Shown here piece after piece: positions 1 to 5,255 of a DNA stretch of 10,382 nucleotides (within the stretch, counting starts at the first letter, position 1; each line of letters opens with the position of its first letter). The position numbers and the translations under genes are program-made. The notes beneath the pieces were generated by a model. The model saw only the letters and a list, made by a program, of their open reading frames with translations. It did not search any database and was not told the DNA's origin. The stretch comes from DASVDE01 sp035558955 (GTDB lineage: Bacteria; Actinomycetota; Thermoleophilia; Solirubrobacterales; 70-9): assembly GCA_035558955.1 (NCBI GenBank), contig DATMBX010000066.1:1-10382 (forward strand). Reading direction: 5' to 3'.

Positions 1-13
1 TAGAGCTAGTCAC
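1..13 (-). CDS. Possible start of a further minus-strand gene (5' end only)
   Basis: On the minus strand, an AAGGAG ribosome binding site (19-24) lies 5 nt before a GTG at 13-11, which opens the codons GTG ACT AGC TCT before the window ends. The site follows the response regulator gene on the same strand and could be a downstream operon member, for instance a sensor kinase. Four codons cannot identify it. Only the RBS and start geometry support the call. Confidence 0.35.
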
Positions 14-34
14 TCTGTCTCCTTCATGTCGATT

Positions 35-59
35 CACTCCGGGACGCCGGCCCGGAGTG
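35..59 (-). terminator. Perfect 9-bp hairpin after the response regulator gene
   Basis: CACTCCGGG (35-43) and CCCGGAGTG (51-59) are perfect inverted repeats with a 7-nt loop, 8 nt past the response regulator stop codon. No T-tract follows on the minus strand, so it would be a U-less actinobacterial-style terminator or an mRNA-stabilising hairpin. It lies just before the RBS of the possible next gene, so partial attenuation between the two is also possible. Confidence 0.5.
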
Positions 60-67
60 GACCGACT

Positions 68-868
68 TCAGCGCACGGTCGCAGCCGGCTCGGGAGAGCT
101 TGTTACGGGGGTGTGTCGCGGATGTGAAGAAGTTGTAAAAGCAGTGGCTGACTCAGGGTCGGCCGACTCCGGGTCGAAGCGATAGCCAACGCCGAAGTGG
201 GTATGGATGTAGCTCCACCCGGGCGAGCGCTTCTCCAACTTCTGTCGCAGCTTACGAATGAAGACGTCGACCGAGCGGTCGCCGTGAGCCATCGCATACC
301 CCCACACTCGCTGGTAGATCGCCTCGCGCTCGAGGACCTGGCCCTCGGCCTCGGCGAGCAGCTGCAGCAGCTCGAACTCGCGGCGGGTGAGGTCGACGCT
401 CTCGCCGCTGACGAAGGCCTGGAACTGGTCCGCTCGAATCTCCAGCTCGCCGGCGACGAGCGGGCCCGCCTCCGCCTGAGGGCGGCTGCGGCGCCGGCGG
501 CGGCTGACCGCTTCGATTCGCGCCATCGCCTCCTCGGGGTGGCAGGGCTTGGTGATCCAGTCGTCGACCCCGAGGCGCAGGGCGCGCACCCGCTGGGCAA
601 CGGTCGAGCGGCCGGTGCAGACGACAACGCCGAGGTCGGGCAGCATCCCGCAGACCCGCTCCATATAAGGCCAACCGTCCTCCCCCAGCACCGTGGGGTC
701 GAGCAGCAGCGCGTTCAGCTTCATCGACACAAGCTCCTCGGGCGGAATCGCGCTGGAAACCTGGCGCTGCTGCCAGCCGGCGGCTTCCGTGCGCTTCGCG
801 AGGACGGTGACGAAGCCGCTGTCGCCGTCGATTACCGCGAGCCTGATCGTCTGTGGCTGTGAGTTCAA
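68..868 (-). CDS. OmpR/PhoB-family response regulator, 266 aa
   Basis: This is a two-component response regulator: an N-terminal receiver (about residues 8-122) and a C-terminal winged-helix DNA-binding domain (about 138-232). Visible receiver residues are the phosphoacceptor D57 (in LLLDP), the switch residue T85 (VVCTGR) and K107 (ITKP). The Mg-binding acidic patch reads D14-G15-D16, so one normally acidic position is glycine. The winged helix carries the usual LTRREFELL, the recognition helix RSVDVFIRKLRQKL and a final wing VGYRF. An Arg-rich linker (123-129) joins the domains, and a Ser/Thr/Pro-rich tail of about 34 residues extends past the usual end. The start is TTG with no good Shine-Dalgarno, so it is uncertain. 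No kinase is visible; one might lie beyond the left edge. uppP lies 154 bp upstream on the same strand. The regulon cannot be read from the protein. Confidence 0.93.
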   Translation of the reverse strand: MNSQPQTIRLAVIDGDSGFVTVLAKRTEAAGWQQRQVSSAIPPEELVSMKLNALLLDPTVLGEDGWPYMERVCGMLPDLGVVVCTGRSTVAQRVRALRLGVDDWITKPCHPEEAMARIEAVSRRRRRSRPQAEAGPLVAGELEIRADQFQAFVSGESVDLTRREFELLQLLAEAEGQVLEREAIYQRVWGYAMAHGDRSVDVFIRKLRQKLEKRSPGWSYIHTHFGVGYRFDPESADPESATAFTTSSHPRHTPVTSSPEPAATVR

Positions 869-919
869 AGTTTGGCGGCGCCGGGTTGGACGGCGGCGTT
901 GCTGTGGTGAGGCGGCTCG

Positions 920-925
920 ATTGTA
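920..925 (-). promoter_or_regulatory. Candidate -10 element for the response regulator gene
   Basis: The minus strand reads TACAAT (five of six matches to TATAAT). It would give a 5' leader of roughly 45 nt before the TTG start at 868. No convincing -35 is seen at 17-18 bp; a weak TCGACG lies about 19 bp upstream. The same hexamer occurs upstream of ssrA in this window. Confidence 0.35.
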
Positions 926-961
926 AGCGCCCCGAACGGCGGATCGTCGATGGAATGTCCT

Positions 962-983
962 GCGTTTACAGGATTTTCACAGG
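962..983 (-). promoter_or_regulatory. Tandem 11-bp direct repeat, pho-box-like
   Basis: On the minus strand CCTGTGAAAAT is followed directly by CCTGTAAACGC, so CTGT recurs with exactly 11-bp spacing about 95-115 bp upstream of the response regulator start. OmpR/PhoB-family dimers bind tandem half-sites of this period, and the sequence resembles the PhoB box (CTGTCAT-type repeats). Autoregulation by the adjacent gene is an inference. Distance to the candidate -10 (36 bp) is longer than in classical PhoB promoters. Confidence 0.4.
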
Positions 984-1022
984 CGAAAGGCGCCAAATTC
1001 CGGCAAAGCGGGCGGGCCGGCC

Positions 1023-1838
1023 TCAGCTGATCGCCCCACTCGCCGCCAGCGCCAAGACGGCGACCCCGAGCGCGACCCGGTAGACGATGAAGATCCCCAG
1101 GCTGTGGGTGCTGAGATAGCGCAACAGCCAGGCGATCGCCGCATAGCCGGAGACGAAGGCGACCAGGGTGGCGACCGCCGTCGCCTCCACCGAGGCGCTG
1201 CCGTCCTCACCGATCTTGCGCAGCTCGAAGAGGCCACTCAGCACGACCGCGGGGACGGAAAGCAGGAAGGAGTAGCGGGCGGCGGCGACGCGGTCGAAGC
1301 CGCGCAGCAGCCCGGCCGAAATCGTGGCGCCGGAGCGCGAGATGCCAGGGATCAGCGCCAGCGCCTGCGCGGTGCCGATGAAGAGGCCGTCGCGCCCGTT
1401 CATCTCGTCGATAGGGCGGCGCTGGCTGCCGAGGCGCTCAGCCAGCATCATCACGAGGGAGAAAAGAATCAGTGCCAACCCGATCAGGTAGAGGCTGCGA
1501 GCCCCCGACTCGATCTGGTCGCTGAAGACGAAGCCGAAGATCGAGATCGGGATCGTGCCGAGGACGATGAACCAGCCCAACTTCGCGTCGGTGCTGGCCT
1601 GCCGGAGCGGCACCCGCAGCTCACGCAGCCAGGCATGGACGATCCGCCAGAGGTCCGCGCGGAAGTAGAGCAACACCGCCGCCATCGTCCCCAGCTGGAT
1701 CACCGCGGTGAAGCCCGCCCCGGGATCCTCCCAACCGAAGAAGGCCGGAACGATGCGCAGGTGGCCGCTGGAGGAGATCGGCAGAAACTCGGTCAGCCCC
1801 TGGACGAGGCCGAGGACGATGGCCTCGAGGGTAGACAT
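1023..1838 (-). CDS. uppP: Undecaprenyl-diphosphate phosphatase UppP (BacA family), 271 aa
   Basis: This integral membrane enzyme dephosphorylates undecaprenyl diphosphate to the monophosphate carrier used for peptidoglycan and other envelope polymers; overexpression of family members gives bacitracin resistance. The two family signatures are present: the (E/Q)xxxE motif as Q13-x3-E17 inside QGLTEFLPISSSGH (13-26), and PGISRSGAT at 164-172. Multiple hydrophobic helices span the whole protein, and the length is normal for the family. The ATG at 1838 is preceded on the minus strand by TAGGAT, which can be read as a weak SD (AGGA) or as a -10 for a nearly leaderless transcript. The first residues match the family start, so the start is well supported. 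It is divergent from the small membrane protein gene at 1911. Confidence 0.96.
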   Translation of the reverse strand: MSTLEAIVLGLVQGLTEFLPISSSGHLRIVPAFFGWEDPGAGFTAVIQLGTMAAVLLYFRADLWRIVHAWLRELRVPLRQASTDAKLGWFIVLGTIPISIFGFVFSDQIESGARSLYLIGLALILFSLVMMLAERLGSQRRPIDEMNGRDGLFIGTAQALALIPGISRSGATISAGLLRGFDRVAAARYSFLLSVPAVVLSGLFELRKIGEDGSASVEATAVATLVAFVSGYAAIAWLLRYLSTHSLGIFIVYRVALGVAVLALAASGAIS

Positions 1839-1841
1839 CGG

Positions 1842-1908
1842 CCGGGAATCCTACGCGGACGCCTGAACGGAACGGTGGAAGCGACGCGTGCGTGCGCTAG
1901 ATTCCCGG
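1842..1908. promoter_or_regulatory. Divergent promoter region framed by a 9-bp inverted repeat
   Basis: CCGGGAATC (1842-1850) and GATTCCCGG (1900-1908) are perfect inverted copies, each a few bases before one of the two divergent start codons (uppP ATG at 1838, GTG at 1911). Read in its own direction each gene begins TAGGATTCCCGG...ATG or TAGATTCCCGG...GTG. TAGGAT (1852-1847, minus) and TAGATT (1898-1903, plus) fit the TANNNT -10 pattern placed 7-9 nt before the start codon, as in leaderless actinobacterial transcripts. No good -35 is seen. Confidence 0.4.
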
Positions 1909-1910
1909 GC

Positions 1911-2168
1911 GTGAAGGTTCCCTCCCGCAGAGCCGGCATCGTCGCTGCCCTCGTCGCGGCCCTGGCCATGCTGCTGGTCGCGGCGCCGGCGGCCCTGGCC
2001 GAGAACGGCGTCGGCCTTGCCGGGCCGACCACCGACAAGACCGTCACCTTTTTCTGCTTCGGCGTAATCGCCTTCTTCGCTGCGCTCGTCATCGTCCTTT
2101 CGCTGATCCAGGGCCGTCTGGAGAAGCGCAAGGAACGGCGCCGCTACGACTTGCAACGTTACGGTTAG
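1911..2168 (+). CDS. Small secreted/membrane hypothetical protein, 85 aa
   Basis: I do not recognise this family. From the GTG at 1911 the protein has a basic N-terminus (KVPSRR), a hydrophobic stretch at about 9-29 ending in AALA (30), which looks like a signal peptide, a short exported segment ENGVGLAGPTTDKT, then a second hydrophobic helix (about 46-67) and a strongly basic end EKRKERRRYDLQRYG. The positive tail predicts a cytoplasmic C-terminus. The GTG is preferred because it begins the signal-peptide-like sequence and lies 7 nt after a -10-like TAGATT; the much longer upstream reading frame runs antisense to uppP and has no protein-like features. The gene is divergent from uppP. Its TAG overlaps the stop codon of the convergent rpf-like gene. 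Confidence 0.75.
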   Translation: MKVPSRRAGIVAALVAALAMLLVAAPAALAENGVGLAGPTTDKTVTFFCFGVIAFFAALVIVLSLIQGRLEKRKERRRYDLQRYG

Positions 2169-2662
2169 CCGCAGACCGGCCAGGGACTAGACCCTGCGCT
2201 CGCGTAGAGCAGGGCGGCTCGGTAGTCCTGCTCCGCCTCCGAGGCTGCCGCCGGGTCGCCGGAACCGCCGACCGAAGCCCAGGTGCTGAAGGAGAACTGG
2301 TACTTGCCCCGGTAGCTGCCGTCGGCGGAGACGATCGTCGGATCGCCGCCGGACTCGCAGGCGGCGATCGCCTCGAGCGTGGCCTGGGAGACTCCGCCCG
2401 GGAGAGTGGCGAACATCTCGCGGCGCCGTTTGCGCTCAGCCGCGCGGATCGCTCGGACGTGCGCGTGGATCGCCTGGTGAAAGCGGCGGACAGGCCGGTT
2501 CAAAGGCGTCAGGCCGACCGGCTTCGCGTCGGCGAGGCCGATTCGCGCGGCTCCCTCCTGTCGGGCTTCTTTGGAAGAAGAAGCGAGGGTGACAGCCGGA
2601 AATGCGACAGCCAGGACAAGGACAGGGACGATGTATGTGCGTTTTGTAAGCAAGCGCGGCAC
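2165..2662 (-). CDS. Rpf-like transglycosylase-domain secreted protein, 165 aa
   Basis: The C-terminal ~70 residues form a resuscitation-promoting-factor-type transglycosylase-like domain, a lysozyme-like fold that cleaves peptidoglycan and is linked in Actinobacteria to growth resumption. It begins LEAIAACESGGDP (96-108), with E103 as the expected catalytic glutamate, continues through GKYQFSFSTWASVGG (119-133) and ends PWPVCG. C102 and C164 are the pair that forms the family disulfide. The N-terminus (basic start, hydrophobic 11-27) is a signal peptide or anchor, followed by a basic linker (59-81). No LysM, G5 or other accessory domain is present, so this is a minimal member. The start is GTG at 2662 or TTG at 2653; the latter has AGGG 8 nt upstream. 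A CRP-like palindrome lies 26 bp upstream of the GTG. The stop overlaps that of the convergent gene by 4 bp. Confidence 0.9.
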   Translation of the reverse strand: MPRLLTKRTYIVPVLVLAVAFPAVTLASSSKEARQEGAARIGLADAKPVGLTPLNRPVRRFHQAIHAHVRAIRAAERKRRREMFATLPGGVSQATLEAIAACESGGDPTIVSADGSYRGKYQFSFSTWASVGGSGDPAAASEAEQDYRAALLYASAGSSPWPVCG

Positions 2663-2687
2663 CCTGGTGGGGTTCGCGCGGCAATTG

Positions 2688-2703
2688 GGTGATCGCCGTC
2701 ACA
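2688..2703. promoter_or_regulatory. CRP/cAMP-receptor-type palindrome between rpf-like gene and purU
   Basis: GGTGATCGCCGTCACA matches the TGTGA-N6-TCACA consensus of CRP-family regulators at 9 of 10 defined positions. It sits in a 63-bp divergent gap, 22 bp before the purU TTG and 25 bp before the GTG of the rpf-like gene. In Mycobacterium tuberculosis the CRP homologue Rv3676 activates rpfA, so control of the rpf-like gene is a plausible inference. No strong -10 was found on either side. Confidence 0.5.
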
Positions 2704-2725
2704 CAACCGGCCCCTGAAGCTGATC

Positions 2726-3601
2726 TTGCGCCTCGTCAGCCATGATTCGCGAATCGCCGAGCAACCAACCTCCCGCCTTCTGCTCGCCTGCCCGGACCGA
2801 CCGGGCTTGATCGCCGCGGTCAGCGGCTTCCTCGCCGAAGCCGGGCTCAACATCGTCGACGCCGATCAGCACTCGACCGCAGAGGAACGGCTGTTCATGC
2901 GGATGGTCTTCGACCCGGCGCCGGAGGCAGAGCGCGAAGCCCTGCACCGGCGCTTCGAGGAGGAGATCGCCGGACCGCTGGAGATGGAACACCGCTTCGC
3001 GGAGTCGAGCGAGCGCAAGCGGGTCGCAATCATGGTTTCGCACGAGGACCACTGCCTCTCCGATCTGCTCTGGCGCTGGCGCAGCGGGGAGCTGGGCGCA
3101 GACGTGGTCGCCGTCGTCTCCAACCACCGGGACCATGCCGCCCAGGTCGAGTCCGTGGGTCTCCCCTTTCATTACGTGCCGGTGGAGACGGGCGGCAAGG
3201 AGGTGGCCGAACGGCGGGCGCTGGAGCTGTTCGGCGGCGTCGACCTGCTCGTGCTCGCTCGCTACATGCAGGTCCTCTCCGGCGATTTCCTGCGGGAGCT
3301 GGGAGCGCCGGCGATCAACATCCATCACAGCTTCCTTCCCGCCTTCGTCGGCGCCGACCCATACCAGCGCGCCCATGAGCGCGGCGTGAAGTTGATCGGC
3401 GCCACCGCCCATTACGTCACCGAGGAGCTCGACGCCGGCCCGATCATCGACCAGGACGTGACCCGGGTCAGCCACCGCGACGAGGTCGACGACCTGATGC
3501 GGATCGGCCGCGACATCGAGCGCCTCGTCCTCGCCCGCGCGGTCAAGGCGCACATCGACGACCGGGTCCTCCTCGACGGGGCCCGCACCGTCGTCTTCTG
3601 A
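2726..3601 (+). CDS. purU: Formyltetrahydrofolate deformylase PurU, 291 aa
   Basis: PurU hydrolyses 10-formyl-THF to formate and THF in the cytoplasm, balancing one-carbon pools and feeding formate to purine synthesis. Residues about 17-95 are an ACT domain (RLLLACPDRPGLIAAVSGF opening). Residues about 97-285 are the formyltransferase-type catalytic domain, with the family stretch AINIHHSFLPAF (196-207). The catalytic triad is visible as N198, H200 and D236 (EELDAGPII). Length is typical. The TTG start at 2726 is chosen because it gives the usual short lead before the ACT domain; in-frame CTG codons at 2714 and 2720 are alternatives, and no clear SD is present. It is divergent from the rpf-like gene. 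The ending DGARTVVF is typical of the family. Confidence 0.95.
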   Translation: MRLVSHDSRIAEQPTSRLLLACPDRPGLIAAVSGFLAEAGLNIVDADQHSTAEERLFMRMVFDPAPEAEREALHRRFEEEIAGPLEMEHRFAESSERKRVAIMVSHEDHCLSDLLWRWRSGELGADVVAVVSNHRDHAAQVESVGLPFHYVPVETGGKEVAERRALELFGGVDLLVLARYMQVLSGDFLRELGAPAINIHHSFLPAFVGADPYQRAHERGVKLIGATAHYVTEELDAGPIIDQDVTRVSHRDEVDDLMRIGRDIERLVLARAVKAHIDDRVLLDGARTVVF

Positions 3602-3611
3602 GATCGGCTCT

Positions 3612-3627
3612 GTCAGCGCTGACGTCA
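3612..3627. repeat. Overlapping palindromes after purU
   Basis: GTCAGCGCTGAC (3612-3623) is a perfect 12-bp palindrome, and TGACGTCA (3620-3627) a perfect 8-bp one overlapping it. They sit 11 bp after the purU stop and about 95 bp before the candidate small membrane protein. An operator is possible; there is no loop or T-tract for a terminator. Confidence 0.3.
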
Positions 3628-3709
3628 AGCTCGCTGCGCCCTCCCGCGCGGTGACTGCTGCTCCATCTTGGGCGGTGCGATGGCGTACTACAGCGGCCAT
3701 CGTGGCGCT

Positions 3710-3715
3710 TATCAT
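3710..3715 (+). promoter_or_regulatory. Candidate -10 for a leaderless transcript
   Basis: TATCAT (five of six matches to TATAAT) lies 6 nt before an in-frame GTG at 3722, the spacing expected for a transcript beginning at its start codon. No good -35 is evident. Confidence 0.35.
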
Positions 3716-3721
3716 CGGTCT

Positions 3722-3916
3722 GTGGACCTGATGGCAAGGTTGCTGAAATTCCCCTGGGGGCTTGCCGCGTTCAGCGGCATCGTCTCATTGGTAAGCGGCG
3801 CCGCGATTCTTGCCCTCGGGGCTCCCCCGGCCACATTGATCCTCTCTTCGTGGGCCACAGCTACGGTCTATATGACATTGAAACCGCGGATCTACCGCCG
3901 GCCCGGTCAGCGGTAG
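3722..3916 (+). CDS. Small two-helix membrane hypothetical protein, about 64 aa
   Basis: I do not recognise this protein. From GTG 3722 it reads VDLMARLLKF and then two hydrophobic segments (about residues 12-32 and 35-52) separated by GAPP, ending in a basic tail (KPRIYRRPGQR). This would be a two-pass membrane protein with both ends inside. The start is uncertain: ATG 3731 and ATG 3680 are in frame, none with a strong SD. GTG 3722 is favoured by the -10-like TATCAT 6 nt upstream. A 7-bp-stem hairpin follows the stop. Neighbours (purU, peroxiredoxin) give no hint of function. The coherent hydrophobic pattern supports coding, but length keeps confidence moderate. Confidence 0.45.
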   Translation: MDLMARLLKFPWGLAAFSGIVSLVSGAAILALGAPPATLILSSWATATVYMTLKPRIYRRPGQR

Positions 3917-3940
3917 TCGTCGTCGTTTCTAATCCGTCGG

Positions 3941-3964
3941 CCTCCGATGTTCATGCCTCGGAGG
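3941..3964 (+). terminator. Hairpin between the small membrane protein and the peroxiredoxin gene
   Basis: CCTCCGA (3941-3947) and TCGGAGG (3958-3964) form a perfect 7-bp stem with a 10-nt loop, 24 nt after the preceding stop codon and 67 nt before the peroxiredoxin start. No T-tract follows, so it may be a U-less terminator or a leader structure. Confidence 0.35.
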
Positions 3965-4031
3965 ATGCGACGTAGCGGTCCACGCACGCACCATATGAGT
4001 CGGCGGATAGATCTCTTGCGAGGATGGAAGA

Positions 4032-4598
4032 GTGAGCGCGGATTACAGTCAGCTTCCCGCCGATCTTCCAGCGCCTGAGGACGATGGCGCTGCCAATCAC
4101 TTGGTTGGACTCGAGGTGCCAAGATTGGAATTGCCGTCCACCCTGGGTGGGGTGGCCGACTTTGCGGGACTGGCCAGAGAGCGCCTTGTCGCCTACGTGT
4201 ACCCGAGGACCGGTGTCCCAGGGCAGCGATTGCCAAACGGCTGGGACGACATCCCCGGTGCCCGCGGCTGCACGCCGCAGAGCTGTGCGTTTCGGGACAG
4301 CTTGGACGAGTTCTCTCAGTTGGGCGCGGCGGTGGTCGGAATCAGCGCCCAGCGCGCGGCTGAGCAGAGGGAGTTCGCCGAGCGCGAGCACATCCCGTTT
4401 CCGCTGCTCAGCGACGGGGGGCTGAGCTTGGCCGCCGAGCTGCGACTCCCCACCTTCGAAGTCGAAGGAATGATCCTCTACCGGCGGCTCACACTGATCG
4501 CCGAAGCGGGTCGCATCGTCAAGGCCTTCTATCCCGTCTTCCCCCCGGATCGCAACGCCGCCGAGGTGCTCGGCTGGCTCTCTGAACACGCGCGCTAG
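4032..4598 (+). CDS. Peroxiredoxin, Bcp/PrxQ-like with an insertion before the active site, 188 aa
   Basis: This is a thiol peroxidase of the AhpC-TSA/Redoxin superfamily, expected to reduce hydrogen peroxide and organic peroxides in the cytoplasm with thioredoxin-type reductants. The peroxidatic C80 and probable resolving C85 sit in GCTPQSCAFRD (79-89), the C-x4-C arrangement of atypical 2-Cys Bcp/PrxQ enzymes. In typical Bcp the strand YP(K/R) is followed within a few residues by the PGCT loop. Here about 15 residues (GQRLPNGWDDIPGARG, 64-79) lie between YPRTGVPG and the cysteine, a layout I recall from a distinct peroxiredoxin subgroup. R151/R152 (YRRLTLIAEAGRI) supply the usual active-site arginine region. 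GTG 4032 follows AGGA (4021-4024) with a 7-nt spacer. The endonuclease-like ORF begins 9 bp after the stop. Confidence 0.88.
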   Translation: MSADYSQLPADLPAPEDDGAANHLVGLEVPRLELPSTLGGVADFAGLARERLVAYVYPRTGVPGQRLPNGWDDIPGARGCTPQSCAFRDSLDEFSQLGAAVVGISAQRAAEQREFAEREHIPFPLLSDGGLSLAAELRLPTFEVEGMILYRRLTLIAEAGRIVKAFYPVFPPDRNAAEVLGWLSEHAR

Positions 4599-4606
4599 CA
4601 ACTCGC

Positions 4607-5251
4607 TTGCCGTGGCGTCCGAATACGAACATATGCTCGATTGATGACGGGCTTCGCAAACGTCGCTATCGAGCATCCGGGCGCAAATTAAATTTCTCCG
4701 ATGCCGAGGAGATCCGCCGCCGATTCGCCGACGGAGAGTCGGTGGCATCCCTGGCCATCTCCTACAACGTGGCCCGGCAGACGATCTACCCGATCCCCCA
4801 AGACCGGTTCTATCGGCAGCCGCCAACTCGGCCTTGGCGCCAATCGGATGGAATGCTGCCCGAAGCAACCCCGCCTCCTGAGATCTCATCTCGAGAGCTC
4901 TATTGGGTAGCGGGATGGCTAGAGGGCGAGGGGAGTTTTCTGGCGCCACCCCCCTCAGATTCTCGCCGGGTGCGTATCTCAGGACAGGCGAAGGATGAAG
5001 ATGTCGTCAGAGAGGTTGGACGGCTCTTCCAAATCAAACCCCTATTCGATCAAGCGGACCAAAGACGAAATCCGAAGTGGTCACCCATGTGGCGAGTGCT
5101 CCTTCAAGGGAATCGGGCGAGCGCATTGATGTTGGCCCTAGAACCGCTCATGGGAACGAGGAGGCAGGCACAAATCCGTGCCGCTGTCATCGCTGCCATG
5201 CGCGCGAACCAAGAAACGACAGGGGTTAACTCTGACCTTGCTCCTACTTAA
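4607..5251 (+). CDS. LAGLIDADG homing-endonuclease-like protein with N-terminal HTH, 214 aa
   Basis: Residues 101-111 (VAGWLEGEGSF) match the LAGLIDADG helix, with E108 at the position of the metal-binding acid. Downstream blocks RVRISGQAKDEDVVREVGRLF (121-141) and WRVLLQGNRASALMLALEPLM (162-182) resemble the beta-saddle and end helix of small phage- or actinobacterial-type members. One motif implies action as a homodimer, as in I-CreI. Residues 29-63 (SDAEEIRRRFADGESVASLA, then VARQTIY) look like a resolvase-type helix-turn-helix. The gene is free-standing: no intein or intron splicing signals were seen. Its DNA is visibly more AT-rich in places (e.g. 4685-4695) and uses rarer codons than its neighbours, suggesting acquisition. 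TTG 4607 is the only early start and lacks a clear SD, so the N-terminus is uncertain. It stops 4 bp from the ssrA 3' end. Confidence 0.7.
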   Translation: MPWRPNTNICSIDDGLRKRRYRASGRKLNFSDAEEIRRRFADGESVASLAISYNVARQTIYPIPQDRFYRQPPTRPWRQSDGMLPEATPPPEISSRELYWVAGWLEGEGSFLAPPPSDSRRVRISGQAKDEDVVREVGRLFQIKPLFDQADQRRNPKWSPMWRVLLQGNRASALMLALEPLMGTRRQAQIRAAVIAAMRANQETTGVNSDLAPT

Positions 5252-5255
5252 TTTA

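Noticed and set aside
1000..1022. Intrinsic terminator after uppP
   Set aside because: Only a 5-bp CCGGC/GCCGG stem with an 11-nt loop and no T-tract; too weak to call.
1104..1910. Long upstream extension of the small plus-strand gene
   Set aside because: It runs antisense through uppP and is a charged low-complexity shadow. The signal-peptide-like start at 1911 explains the real gene.
2663..2725. c-di-AMP (ydaO-type) riboswitch before the rpf-like gene
   Set aside because: These riboswitches often precede actinobacterial rpf genes, but only 63 bp separate the gene from divergent purU, too short for the aptamer.
2699..3715. 338-aa minus-strand frame opposite purU
   Set aside because: Antisense to purU, with no recognisable domain; Asp/His/Val-rich shadow composition.
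4599..4660. Attachment-site duplication of the ssrA 3' end flanking the endonuclease ORF
   Set aside because: Looked for a copy of the tmRNA T-arm/acceptor sequence near the other end of the ORF and found none, so there is no evidence for integrase-type insertion.
3951..4949. 332-aa minus-strand frame opposite the peroxiredoxin
   Set aside because: It overlaps the peroxiredoxin and the endonuclease-like gene on the other strand and shows no family motifs.
5221..5255. Possible terminator or REP-like repeat (GGTTAACTCTGACC) at the end of the endonuclease ORF
   Set aside because: The hairpin is only about 5 bp with a G-T pair, has no T-tract and no second copy in the window. It also lies within the ORF's last codons.
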